Of a DNA stretch of 64,000 bases, positions 51,716-59,366 are shown piece after piece (the stretch's first letter is position 1; every line of letters starts with the position of its first letter). Position numbers and translations under genes: made by a program. Source of the stretch: Lachnospiraceae bacterium. Its GTDB lineage: Bacteria > Bacillota > Clostridia > Lachnospirales > Lachnospiraceae. The notes beneath the pieces are model-generated. The model was not told the origin of the DNA and did not search any database. It saw only the letters and a program-made list of their open reading frames with translations. Where the stretch lies: the NCBI GenBank assembly GCA_021202465.1, contig JAJQCZ010000004.1, positions 1 to 64,000 of the forward strand, read 5' to 3'.

Positions 51716-52675
51716 ATGGAGAAGATTTGTTTTGGTATTGATGTCGGCGGAACGACAGTGAAGCTGGGAGTGTTTGACTCGGACCGGAAGCTTCTGCGAA
51801 AGTGGGAGATCCCGACCCGGACGGAAGAGCAGGGAGCGCATATCCTGGAGGATATCCGCGATGCCCTGCTGGGAGAAATCGAAGACAGAGGCCTGTCGAT
51901 GGATCAGGTTCAGGGCGCAGGCATTGGTCTGCCCGGGCCGGTCACCCCGGACGGCATTGTCAATCATTGTGTCAACCTGGGCTGGGGGCGGATGAATGTT
52001 GAGAAGGAGCTTTCGCTTCTGCTCGGAGGAATTCCGGTTCATGCGGAAAATGATGCCAATGTGGCGGCGCTCGGTGAAGCGCTCTACGGCGCCGGGGCTG
52101 GTCATCACAGCATGGTGATGGTCACCTTGGGAACCGGGATCGGCGGCGGCGTGGTCCTGCAGGGAAAGCTGGTCTCGGGCAGCCACGGGGCGGCCGGAGA
52201 GATCGGCCACATTCCCTCCTATCGCGGGGCGAAGAAGCCCTGTAATTGCGGGAATACCGGCTGCATGGAGCAGATCGGCAGCGCCACCGGTATTGCGCAG
52301 AAGGCAGAGGAGCTGATGGAGGAGACGGACTGGCCCTCGGCGCTTCGTGACCTTCCGCATGTGACGGCCCGGGATGTCATGACGCTTCACGGGCGGGGAG
52401 ACGCGATCGCCGATGCTACGATCGAGGCAGTCATCGATGCTCTGGGACGGGGGATGGCCACCATCGGCTGCGTGATCGACCCGGAAGTCTTCGTTATCGG
52501 CGGCGGCGTCAGCAAGGCCGGACAGTGGCTGATGGACGCACTGGAAGAGCGTTTTGAACGCTATGCCTTCCATGCCTGCCGCGGCAGCCGCGTGATCGCC
52601 GCGACCCTGGGCAATGACGCCGGAATCTACGGGGCGGCGGCGCTGGCTCTGCAGGAAGAAGAACAGACAAAATAG
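51716..52675 (+). CDS. glcK: ROK family glucokinase
   Basis: A 319-residue sugar kinase. The ATP-binding motif GIDVGGTTVKLGVF opens it; the ROK core GIGLPGPVTPDGIVNHCVNLGWG is near residue 68, with the sugar-binding HAENDANVAALGEALYGAGAG near 110. The zinc ligands are in PCNCGNTGCMEQIGS near 176, as in glucokinase of Firmicutes. It phosphorylates glucose or a similar hexose. GGGAGG precedes the ATG. A strong terminator follows. Confidence 0.92.
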   Translation: MEKICFGIDVGGTTVKLGVFDSDRKLLRKWEIPTRTEEQGAHILEDIRDALLGEIEDRGLSMDQVQGAGIGLPGPVTPDGIVNHCVNLGWGRMNVEKELSLLLGGIPVHAENDANVAALGEALYGAGAGHHSMVMVTLGTGIGGGVVLQGKLVSGSHGAAGEIGHIPSYRGAKKPCNCGNTGCMEQIGSATGIAQKAEELMEETDWPSALRDLPHVTARDVMTLHGRGDAIADATIEAVIDALGRGMATIGCVIDPEVFVIGGGVSKAGQWLMDALEERFERYAFHACRGSRVIAATLGNDAGIYGAAALALQEEEQTK

Positions 52676-52687
52676 AATCAGAAAATC

Positions 52688-52741
52688 AGAATCCTCTGAG
52701 AAATGGACGGGACATCTGTCTGTTTCTCAGAGGATTTTTTA
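52688..52741 (+). terminator. Terminator after the glucokinase gene
   Basis: ATCCTCTGAGAAA and TTTCTCAGAGGAT pair perfectly, followed by TTTTT. Confidence 0.92.
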
Positions 52742-52820
52742 AATATTAAATCTGTTGACATCCCCGGAGGAATTTGATAAGATAAATTTAGAAAACAATC
52801 AAAATAGATGAAAATCTAAA

Positions 52821-52860
52821 AAGGAGGTCCCACAGGGATCCGTTATGGCCATTCGGCCAT
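52821..52860 (+). repeat. Leader with tandem mini-hairpins (copy B)
   Basis: TCCCACAGGGA (52828-52838) and ATGGCCATTCGGCCAT (52845-52860) precede the ArsR gene and are closely related to the asrC-like leader at 26989-27063. Confidence 0.6.
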
Positions 52861-52879
52861 TATTAAGGAGGTGTTATGG

Positions 52880-53233
52880 TTGGCATTTGCGGATACATTT
52901 AAGGCGCTCTCAGACCCGGCGCGGCGGGAGATTCTCATGATGCTGCGGGACGGGCGCTTGTCGGCGGGAGAGATCGCGAGCCATTTCGATATGACGGGTG
53001 CTACGATCTCCTATCATCTGAAGATTCTGCGCAAGGCGGAGTTGGTATGGGAGACAAGGGAGAAGAATTTTATTTACTATGAGCTCAATACCTCTGTGGT
53101 GGAGGAGTTGATGCTCTGGCTGTCGGAACTGAAAGGAGGGAGCGAAGATGTTCAAAGTGTACCGGAAAACGATGGTTATTACCAGTCTGCTCACGGTTCT
53201 TCCGATGCTTGTTGGCATGGCTCTGTGGAATAG
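52880..53233 (+). CDS. ArsR/SdpR-family transcriptional repressor
   Basis: A 117-residue winged-helix regulator. The N-terminus FADTFKALSDPARREILMMLRDGRLSAGEIASHFDMTGATISYHLKILRKAELV is typical of SdpR-like proteins. The start is TTG at 52880, with AAGGAGG about nine bases upstream; a GTG at 52871 is an alternative and the ATG at 52876 is out of frame. It overlaps the SdpI-like gene by 86 bases, and the last 30 residues do not look like the family. It probably represses its own operon. Confidence 0.85.
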   Translation: MAFADTFKALSDPARREILMMLRDGRLSAGEIASHFDMTGATISYHLKILRKAELVWETREKNFIYYELNTSVVEELMLWLSELKGGSEDVQSVPENDGYYQSAHGSSDACWHGSVE

Positions 53234-53789
53234 CCTGCCGGAGCAGATGGCGACGAATTTTGGTGCAGATGGCTTGCCGAATGGCTGGAGCTCCCGTACT
53301 TTTGCTGTTTTTGGACTGCCGCTGCTTCTGCTGGGACTGCATTGGCTCTGCGTTGTCGCAACCCTGAACGATCCGAAACGGCGGAATGTCGGAGGTAAGA
53401 TGCTGTCTGTAATATTCTGGATCATTCCGCTGACGTCCCTTTTTGTCTGTTTGTCCATTTATGCTTACGGTCTTGGGTGGAAGGTAAATATCAGTACGCT
53501 TTGTCTGGCCATGGTGGGTGTGTTGTTTCTCTTCCTTGGCAATTATCTGCCGAAGACGCGGCAGAATTTCACGGTTGGCATCAAGCTTCCCTGGACTCTT
53601 TCCAGTGAGGAAAACTGGAACCGGACGCACAGACTGGCCGGTTGGCTGTGGATGATCGGCGGTGTGCTGATCCTGATGTGCGGTTTCCTGACTCCATCCC
53701 GGATGTCAGGAATCTTCATGACAACTATCATCGTGCTGGGCGGAGTGCCGGTTGTTTATTCGTTTTTTCTGTACAAGAGAGGAATTTAA
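53148..53789 (+). CDS. SdpI family membrane protein
   Basis: A 213-residue membrane protein with about six hydrophobic segments, of the SdpI/DUF1648 family. Seen are the N-terminal LPEQMATNFGADGLPNGWSSRTFAVFGLPLLLLGLHWL (residues 28-68) and the family's GNYLPKTRQNFTVGIKLPWTLSSEENWNRTHRLAGWLW (about 125-165). In Bacillus subtilis, SdpI gives immunity to the SdpC toxin and relays a signal to SdpR. No toxin gene is adjacent. AGGAGGGAGCG precedes its ATG. Confidence 0.9.
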   Translation: MFKVYRKTMVITSLLTVLPMLVGMALWNSLPEQMATNFGADGLPNGWSSRTFAVFGLPLLLLGLHWLCVVATLNDPKRRNVGGKMLSVIFWIIPLTSLFVCLSIYAYGLGWKVNISTLCLAMVGVLFLFLGNYLPKTRQNFTVGIKLPWTLSSEENWNRTHRLAGWLWMIGGVLILMCGFLTPSRMSGIFMTTIIVLGGVPVVYSFFLYKRGI

Positions 53790-53797
53790 AAGGAAAA

Positions 53798-54325
53798 TTG
53801 AGAAAGTACACATTTCGTAAAGCCAGCGTCAAAGAAATATCGCAGCTGTTTCATCTCATCCTTGAAAGAATGGAGTGGATGGACGAAGAGGGTATCGAGC
53901 ACTGGAATAAATATTCATATGATACATTGTACCCTCTGTCCTATTATGAAGAAAAATGTGAACAGGGAGAGCTTTATGTACTTGCTGACACTGAAACAGG
54001 GGAGATTGTCAGCGGCGCGGTGCTGCCGCAGACTGACCCTTACTGGAACGACAATGAACCGGCGTATTATATTCACAATTTTGTTGCAAAGCTGGGTGTC
54101 CGGGGAGCCGGAAGCCGCTTCGTGGAGGAAGTTGAGAAGATGGCCAGAGCGAAGGGCAGGAAATATGTGCGTCTGGATGTCCTGGCGACCAGTAAGGAAT
54201 TGACGGAGTATTATGATCAGCGCGGATATGTAGTAAAGGGACGATGTCAGGCAGGGGATTATGTCGGGATTCTGCGGGAGAAATCCGTAGCAGCATCGGT
54301 GTCAGATACTCCTGACCAGATATGA
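53798..54325 (+). CDS. GNAT family acetyltransferase
   Basis: A 175-residue N-acetyltransferase. The fold is shown by YTFRKASVKEISQLFHLILERMEWMDEEGIEHWN at the start, the acetyl-CoA region KLGVRGAGSRFVEEVEKMARAKG near residue 105, and RLDVLATSKELTEYYDQRGYVVKGRC near 130-155. The substrate is unknown. The start is TTG at 53798 with AAAAGG before it; the longer frame to 53642 lies in the SdpI-like gene and lacks the family start. It follows that gene by eight bases, probably in the same transcript. Confidence 0.82.
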   Translation: MRKYTFRKASVKEISQLFHLILERMEWMDEEGIEHWNKYSYDTLYPLSYYEEKCEQGELYVLADTETGEIVSGAVLPQTDPYWNDNEPAYYIHNFVAKLGVRGAGSRFVEEVEKMARAKGRKYVRLDVLATSKELTEYYDQRGYVVKGRCQAGDYVGILREKSVAASVSDTPDQI

Positions 54326-54346
54326 TTTTGACAATATGACAGATAT

Positions 54347-54385
54347 ACGATACAGGCAGGTGAAAATCCACCTGCCTGTATCGTT
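54347..54385. terminator. Bidirectional terminator
   Basis: ACGATACAGGCAGGTG and CACCTGCCTGTATCGT pair almost perfectly around a short AT loop. It lies between the GNAT gene and the convergent small gene, overlapping the latter's stop. Confidence 0.85.
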
Positions 54386-54650
54386 AGGCGAGAGTCTGCA
54401 GCTTGCGGCTGTGTTCCGAGACAACCTTCTTAAGGATGTCTACGTCTTCCTGTGTCGCTTCTGCCCGTACAGCGCTGCCTGCGTAGCGCCGATATGTAGA
54501 CGTGTAGCAGGCTTCGATGTTCTGCAGCCGGGGAAGAACGTCGTTTTCCAGTAATAACTCAATGCTTTTGGTTCTGTCCTCCAGCGGCCGGAGCTTGGTG
54601 TCCAGCATCTGTGAGAGCGCCAGCAGATCTTCGTTGGACAGGGATGCCAT
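54384..54650 (-). CDS. Small protein of unknown function, 88 aa
   Basis: I do not recognise this protein. AAGGAGG before the ATG at 54650 and a terminator at its end support a real gene. The sequence is mostly charged helix: MASLSNEDLLALSQMLDTKL, then PLEDRTKSIELLLENDVLPRLQNIEACYTSTYRR and a last helix KKVVSEHSRKLQ. The spaced Leu/Ile suggest coiled-coil or a DNA- or protein-binding adaptor. No signal peptide or membrane segment. Confidence 0.7.
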   Translation of the reverse strand: MASLSNEDLLALSQMLDTKLRPLEDRTKSIELLLENDVLPRLQNIEACYTSTYRRYAGSAVRAEATQEDVDILKKVVSEHSRKLQTLA

Positions 54651-54778
54651 ATTGCGCCTCCTTCCTGTGCAGTCAATTGCTTTACGAACTCCATTATACC
54701 GGTTCACGCACCGGAATACCAGTGACTTTTTGTCACAAATATCAAAACTTTTCAAAAGAGTAGGGTGTGCGTTGGATT

Positions 54779-55627
54779 TTATTTCGTTGATACAAACCGC
54801 CCCACCAGGCAGGCCAGCAGGAACGCGCACAGGTCCACGGTCACGATGGTAGCTCCTACGGGGGTGCCTCCCAGGATGGAGAGCAGCAGTCCGAGCAGGG
54901 TGCAGACCACGGAGAACACAGCTGAACAGATCGTGACGTGCAGGAAGCTGTGGCACAGGCGCATGGCGGACAGGGCCGGGAAGATGACCAGGGCCGAGAT
55001 CAGCAGGGAGCCGACCAGATTCATGGCCAGCACGATGATGACGGCGATGACGACGGCGATGCCCAGATTGCAGGCCTCGGTGTTGGTGCCGGAGGCCCGG
55101 GCGAAGCTCTCGTCGAAGGTAACCGCAAAGAGCTTATTATAGAAGAGGACGAAGGCGGCGACTACCAGGAGGGAGAGGACGACGCACAGGTACACCTCCG
55201 CCGTGGTCAGTGTCAGGATGGAGGTGGAGCCGAAGAGGGTGCCGCACACATCCCCGGACAGGTTGGTGCTGGTGGAAAAGAGATTCATCACCAGATAGCC
55301 GATGGCCAGCGCCCCCACCGAGAGCATGGCGATGGCTGCGTCCCCGCGGATCTTCGCGTTCTGCCCGCTGCGCAGCAGCAGGATGGCGCAGACGACCGTG
55401 ACGGGAAGAACCAGCAGCATGTCGTTCGAGAGGTTCAGCACCGCCGAGATAGCAATCGCGCCGAAGGCCACATGGGAGAGACCGTCTCCTATGAAGGAGA
55501 GGCGCTTGAGTACAAGTGTCACGCCCAGCAGGGAGGAGCAGAGGGCGATGAGTACGCCGACGATCAGGGCGTATTGTACAAAGGGGTATGAAAGATAATA
55601 TGCCAGGGTTTCAAAGATGTCACTCAT
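54779..55627 (-). CDS. Metal ABC transporter permease (ZnuB/MntB family)
   Basis: A 282-residue permease with about eight hydrophobic segments, family ABC-3. KRLSFIGDGLSHVAFGAIAISAVLNLS (about residues 40-65) and MLSVGALAIGYLVMN near 102 are typical. It imports zinc, manganese or iron with the ATPase encoded just upstream, which it overlaps by one base. No substrate-binding protein gene is present here. Which metal is carried cannot be decided from the permease. Confidence 0.9.
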   Translation of the reverse strand: MSDIFETLAYYLSYPFVQYALIVGVLIALCSSLLGVTLVLKRLSFIGDGLSHVAFGAIAISAVLNLSNDMLLVLPVTVVCAILLLRSGQNAKIRGDAAIAMLSVGALAIGYLVMNLFSTSTNLSGDVCGTLFGSTSILTLTTAEVYLCVVLSLLVVAAFVLFYNKLFAVTFDESFARASGTNTEACNLGIAVVIAVIIVLAMNLVGSLLISALVIFPALSAMRLCHSFLHVTICSAVFSVVCTLLGLLLSILGGTPVGATIVTVDLCAFLLACLVGRFVSTK

Positions 55628-56334
55628 TACAGGTTTCCTCCCTTCACCGTAAGAAAGCTGCCCGGTTCGCTGCGGAGAAATTCCTGCCGGGTTCCGAAGA
55701 AGACCGGATGGCCGATGTGCAGGATATGGCTGGCATAGGTGACGGCGGCCCGCAGATCGTGGGAGATCATGAGGATGGTCATGCCGTCCTTTTCATTCAG
55801 CTCCTCCAGCAGAGCATACATCTCTTCGGTTGTCCGCGGATCCAGTCCGGCCACCGGTTCGTCGAGCAGCAGCACCCGTCGGGCGGCGCAGAGAGCCCGG
55901 GCCAGAAGCACGCGCTGCTGCTGACCGCCGGAGAGCTCCCGGTAACAGCGCCCGGCCAGAGGCAGGATGTCCATGCGTTCCATGGCCTCTCTGGCCAGGG
56001 CTTTTTCTTCTTTGGTGTAAAACGGCCGTGCGCCGCAGCGTCCCTGACAGCCGGAGAGGACGATCTCCCGGACAGAAGCCGGAAAATCTCTCTGGGCGAC
56101 CGTCTGCTGGGGCAGGTAGCCGATCTCCCGGCGGTCCAGCCCTTCGCCCAGAATGATGCGTCCGCGCACCGGGGACTGCAGATGAAGCAGCGTGCGTACC
56201 AGTGTCGATTTGCCGGAGCCGTTCTCTCCGACGATATACAGATAATCCCCTGCCTGAACGGAAAAATTCAGCGGGGAGAGGATCTCTTTCCCGGCGTATC
56301 CCAGAACCAGATCCTGACAGGTGATCAAAGCCAT
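55627..56334 (-). CDS. Metal ABC transporter ATP-binding protein
   Basis: A 235-residue ABC ATPase. Walker A YIVGENGSGKSTLVRTLL near residue 34, Q-loop YLPQQ near 75, signature ELSGGQQQRVLLARAL near 133, Walker B VLLLDEPVAGLD near 155, H-loop ISHDL near 187. With the permease it imports a divalent metal. Transcription starts at the promoter at 56389-56416 with Fur-family-like operators on both sides. Confidence 0.92.
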   Translation of the reverse strand: MALITCQDLVLGYAGKEILSPLNFSVQAGDYLYIVGENGSGKSTLVRTLLHLQSPVRGRIILGEGLDRREIGYLPQQTVAQRDFPASVREIVLSGCQGRCGARPFYTKEEKALAREAMERMDILPLAGRCYRELSGGQQQRVLLARALCAARRVLLLDEPVAGLDPRTTEEMYALLEELNEKDGMTILMISHDLRAAVTYASHILHIGHPVFFGTRQEFLRSEPGSFLTVKGGNL

Positions 56335-56372
56335 ATTTTATCTCGCTTCCTTCTGTGAGTTTACTTCGAATT

Positions 56373-56387
56373 TGAAAATCGTTTTCA
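56373..56387. promoter_or_regulatory. Fur-family-like operator 1
   Basis: TGAAAATCGTTTTCA, a 6-3-6 dyad just downstream of the metal transporter -10 box. The same arms recur at operator 2. Confidence 0.6.
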
Positions 56388-56388
56388 T

Positions 56389-56416
56389 ATTATAACAGCA
56401 TTCGCGGGGATGTCAA
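56389..56416 (-). promoter_or_regulatory. Promoter of the metal transporter genes
   Basis: On the minus strand perfect TTGACA (56416-56411), 16 bases, perfect TATAAT (56394-56389). A full-consensus promoter between two operators suggests strong, repressed transcription. Confidence 0.8.
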
Positions 56417-56417
56417 T

Positions 56418-56434
56418 ATGAAAATGGTTTTCAT
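56418..56434. promoter_or_regulatory. Fur-family-like operator 2
   Basis: ATGAAAATGGTTTTCAT, with the same TGAAAA-TNG-TTTTCA core as operator 1, directly upstream of the transporter -35 box. It also lies ten bases upstream of the fructokinase -35 box, so it could affect both genes. Confidence 0.6.
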
Positions 56435-56443
56435 TTTCTCCGG

Positions 56444-56472
56444 TTGCATAAGATGTCACAAAATGGTATACT
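56444..56472 (+). promoter_or_regulatory. Promoter of the fructokinase gene
   Basis: TTGCAT (56444-56449), 17 bases, TATACT (56467-56472). Confidence 0.75.
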
Positions 56473-56545
56473 CAGAGCATTGGATTGCGTTGAAAAAAGC
56501 AACGCTTTGGAACGATCGTTCAGTACCTGCGAGAGGAGAAACAAG

Positions 56546-57505
56546 GTGAAACAGTACGATGTCGTAGCGCTGGGCGAACTGCTGATTGATTTTACGGAAC
56601 AGGGGATGAGCGGGCAGGGAAATCCTGTCTTTGAAGCGAATCCCGGCGGTGCTCCCTGCAATGTGCTGGCGATGCTGAGCCGTCTGGGTCATCACACCGC
56701 CTTTCTGGGCAAGGTGGGCGACGATCTGTTCGGCCGACAGCTGGAGGAGGCATTGCGGGAGGTGGGAATCGAGACCCATGGATTAAAGAAAAACGCGGAG
56801 ATTTCCACGACGCTGGCCTTTGTGCATACGCTGCCTGGAGGAGACCGTGAGTTCTCCTTCTACCGGAATCCCGGCGCGGATATGACGCTGTCAGAAGAGG
56901 ACCTTGACACAGAGCTGCTGGAGGAGTGCCGGATCTTTCATTTCGGCACGCTGTCCATGACGCATGAAGGATGCCGGGCCGCGACCCGCAGCGCGGTTGG
57001 GCGGGCGAAGGCTGCCGGAGCGATTTTATCCTTCGACCCCAACCTGCGGGAAAGCCTGTGGCGCGATCCGGAAGAGGTCCGGGCACAGATCCTGTACGGC
57101 CTGGGACAGTGCGACATCCTTAAAATCTCAGATAATGAAATCATCTGGCTCACCGGCGAGACTGATTATGACCGCGGTGTGGCCTGGATCCGGAAGCATT
57201 TTGATATTCCGTTGGTTCTTGTGTCCCTGGGACGTGAGGGGAGCCTGGCTTTCATGGGAGAACAGCGTGCGGAGGCTCCCGCGGTCCTGAATCCTTACAC
57301 CGTGGAGACGACCGGCGCCGGGGATACCTTCTGCGCCTGCATCCTGCATTATGTGTTGTCACATGGCTGGAGAACCTATACCGGAGAGGAGCTGGCGGAG
57401 ATGCTTCATTTCGCCAATGCCGCCGCTTCAATCATCACGACCCGCAAAGGAGCGCTCCGCGTTATGCCGACGGAAGAGGAGGTGCGGGCGCTGCTCGGGG
57501 AATGA
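56546..57505 (+). CDS. PfkB-family fructokinase
   Basis: A 319-residue sugar kinase of the PfkB/ribokinase fold, most like fructokinase. Seen are VVALGELLIDFTEQG at the N-terminus, NPGGAPCNVLAMLSRLGHHTAFLGKVGDDLFG (about residues 32-63) and the catalytic VETTGAGDTFCACILH near 250. It would phosphorylate fructose or a similar sugar. The start is GTG at 56546 with GGAG upstream; an in-frame ATG at 56444 lies inside the promoter. Confidence 0.87.
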   Translation: MKQYDVVALGELLIDFTEQGMSGQGNPVFEANPGGAPCNVLAMLSRLGHHTAFLGKVGDDLFGRQLEEALREVGIETHGLKKNAEISTTLAFVHTLPGGDREFSFYRNPGADMTLSEEDLDTELLEECRIFHFGTLSMTHEGCRAATRSAVGRAKAAGAILSFDPNLRESLWRDPEEVRAQILYGLGQCDILKISDNEIIWLTGETDYDRGVAWIRKHFDIPLVLVSLGREGSLAFMGEQRAEAPAVLNPYTVETTGAGDTFCACILHYVLSHGWRTYTGEELAEMLHFANAAASIITTRKGALRVMPTEEEVRALLGE

Positions 57506-57603
57506 ATGAGCCATCAGTGACTGCAGCAGGGTATTGCAGACGGGGAAGCGGCCCGCGGTCGGGAGAGGGAAGAGACCTTATTCGAAGTTCCTGCGAAAAA
57601 GGG

Positions 57604-57632
57604 TTGCTATTTTGCAGAGATTCGTGTAATAT
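57604..57632 (+). promoter_or_regulatory. Promoter of the queL-yhhQ operon
   Basis: TTGCTA (57604-57609), 17 bases, TAATAT (57627-57632). Transcription would begin just before the riboswitch. Upstream, 57506-57603 shows nothing I can name. Confidence 0.75.
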
Positions 57633-57653
57633 ACTCCCCGGCGGTTTCCGCCG

Positions 57654-57697
57654 CAGACAGTTCGTGACCATCCTGTCTATAAACAAAACTAGGGAGA
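57654..57697 (+). promoter_or_regulatory. PreQ1-I riboswitch
   Basis: ACAG (57657-57660) pairs with CTGT (57673-57676) around TTCGTGACCATC, followed by the A-rich stretch ATAAACAAAACTAGGGAG. This is the compact preQ1-I aptamer layout: a short stem, a loop, and an AC-rich tail that folds back to make the pseudoknot. A transcription terminator follows at 57750. It lies upstream of two queuosine-precursor genes, which supports the assignment. Binding of preQ1 would be expected to turn the operon off. Confidence 0.88.
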
Positions 57698-57749
57698 TTG
57701 AAGCGCTCTGCCGCAGAAGCTGTGGCGTGAGAGATCAGTTTGTATGTAT

Positions 57750-57774
57750 GGGCACGCGACGAGCGTGCCCTTTT
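57750..57774 (+). terminator. Riboswitch-associated terminator
   Basis: GGGCACGC and GCGTGCCC with a GACGA loop, followed by TTTT. Probably the expression platform of the preQ1 riboswitch. The stretch from here to 57904 has two further small hairpins (ACAGGG/CCCTGT and GCCCGT/ACGGGT) of unknown role. Confidence 0.85.
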
Positions 57775-57904
57775 ACGTCACAGGGAGTCTGCCCGATACA
57801 GGGTTTCTTCCCTGTAAAGTGATTGATTTCCATTATGTGTCAGAGCCCGTAAAAACGGGTATCCAGGCGGATGCGGCGCTCCATTCTCCGCGGAAAGGAG
57901 TATC

Positions 57905-58618
57905 ATGCAAAGATACGCAAAGATCACTGAGAAGAATCCCCGGGAGATTGTCCTGCTCCGGGGACAGGGGTGCCGCTACCGGCGTTGCACCTTCTGCGAC
58001 TACTACGAGGACGCTTCACCGGACACCGCAGAGAACCTGCGCATCAATCGTCAGGCGCTGGCGCAGGTGACGGGCGAGTACGGCGCTCTGGAGGCCATCA
58101 ATTCCGGGTCCTTCACGGAGCTGGATCCGGCAACTGTGGACTGCCTCGAGGCGACCTGCCGGGAGCGGGGGATCCATACGCTGCATCTGGAGTGCCACTG
58201 GCTCTACCGCCGGGACATCCCCGCCATGCGGCGCCGGTTTCAGGAGGCCGGTGTCACGCTGCGCATCAAGCAGGGTGTCGAGACTTTTGATTCCGTGTAC
58301 CGGGAGCAGGTGATGAAGAAGGGCATCCGCGAGACGGATCCCGCGAAGATCGCCGAGGGCTTTGACGAGTGCTGCCTGCTCTTCGGGCTGCCCGGGCAGA
58401 CGGCGGAGTCCATGAGGGCGGATGTCGAGACAGGCCTGGCGCATTTCGACCGGGTCTGCGTCAATCTGATGACGGAGAATGGGGCGCTGCTGCAGCCGGA
58501 TGCGGCTGTGCGGGCCTGCTTTCTGCGGGACGTGGAGCTGCTCTACCGGGAGAGCCCGCGGGTCGATATCCTCCGGGAGAATACGGACTTCGGTGTGGGA
58601 GGTGAGGAGGATGAATGA
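57905..58618 (+). CDS. queL: QueL-type radical SAM queuine lyase
   Basis: A 237-residue radical SAM protein. The cluster motif is C23-x4-C28-x2-C31 (GCRYRRCTFCDYY), one residue longer in the first gap than the usual Cx3Cx2C. NSGSFTELDP near residue 65 and ECHWLYRRDI near 95 look like substrate or SAM contacts. In Clostridioides difficile, QueL enzymes release preQ1 from the queuine base, which allows salvage of queuine into tRNA. Context agrees: a preQ1 riboswitch upstream and a YhhQ transporter gene downstream. The assignment rests on resemblance and context. Confidence 0.82.
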   Translation: MQRYAKITEKNPREIVLLRGQGCRYRRCTFCDYYEDASPDTAENLRINRQALAQVTGEYGALEAINSGSFTELDPATVDCLEATCRERGIHTLHLECHWLYRRDIPAMRRRFQEAGVTLRIKQGVETFDSVYREQVMKKGIRETDPAKIAEGFDECCLLFGLPGQTAESMRADVETGLAHFDRVCVNLMTENGALLQPDAAVRACFLRDVELLYRESPRVDILRENTDFGVGGEEDE

Positions 58619-59318
58619 GATACTGCTGATCGCTTCACTGGTACTTATCTATGGGAGCGTGATCCTTTTTTACCGGTTCTTCGGCCGGGAGGGCCTGTAC
58701 TGCTTTAATGCGCTGGTCACCGTGCTCGCCAACATCGAGGTTCTTCTGATCATCGATGCCTTCCACATGGAAATGACCCTGGGAAATGTGCTTTTCGCAA
58801 GTACATTTCTTGTGACAGATATTCTTAGTGAAAATCACGGGAAAAAAGCGGCCAACCGTGCCGTGATCCTGGGGGTTTTGTCCTCCGCTTTCTTCATCAT
58901 CATTTCTCAGATGTGGCTGCGCTATATCCCCAACGACAGCGACTGGGCGATGGAGGCATTTCAGACGATCTTCTCCAATACGCCGCGCCTGGTGTTCGCG
59001 TCTCTGATTGTCTATGCGATCACGCAGGCCGGTGATGTGTGGCTCTATCACCGCTGGTGGGCCTGGACGCAGAAGCGGCTGGGGGATGCCCGGAAGGGTC
59101 TGTGGCTGCGCAATAATGGCTCCACGCTGATCTCTCAGTTCTGCAACAGTTTGCTGTATACATTTTTTGCCTTTTACGGAACCTATACGGTGGATACGTT
59201 GATGTCCATCGTTCTCTCCAGCTATATCATTTTCATTGTGACCAGCCTGCTGGATACCCCGGTGGTCTATCTCTGCCGGAGAATTCATGAGAAAAAAGAA
59301 AATGGATCGGCTCTCTGA
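58611..59318 (+). CDS. yhhQ: Queuosine precursor transporter YhhQ/VUT family
   Basis: A 235-residue membrane protein with about six hydrophobic segments. The family core is NVLFASTFLVTDILSENHGKKAANRAVILG near residue 62 and LRNNGSTLISQFCNSLLYTFFAFYGTY near 163. YhhQ of E. coli imports preQ0 and preQ1; some homologs take queuine. The ATG at 58611 overlaps the end of queL by eight bases, so the two are coupled. It probably brings in the base on which QueL acts. Confidence 0.92.
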   Translation: MNEILLIASLVLIYGSVILFYRFFGREGLYCFNALVTVLANIEVLLIIDAFHMEMTLGNVLFASTFLVTDILSENHGKKAANRAVILGVLSSAFFIIISQMWLRYIPNDSDWAMEAFQTIFSNTPRLVFASLIVYAITQAGDVWLYHRWWAWTQKRLGDARKGLWLRNNGSTLISQFCNSLLYTFFAFYGTYTVDTLMSIVLSSYIIFIVTSLLDTPVVYLCRRIHEKKENGSAL

Positions 59319-59344
59319 GAGGAGAGCAAGATGTCGTGAACAGC

Positions 59345-59366
59345 ACAGCCCCCGTTAGGGGGCTGT
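59345..59366 (+). terminator. GC-rich hairpin after yhhQ
   Basis: ACAGCCCCC and GGGGGCTGT pair perfectly around a 4-base loop, but no clear T-run follows. May still act as a terminator. Confidence 0.5.

Noticed and set aside
59345..59366. Second riboswitch between yhhQ and the ABC-F gene
   Set aside because: Only one simple GC hairpin is seen, with no aptamer-like core; macrolide-type leader peptides before the ABC-F gene were also looked for and not found.
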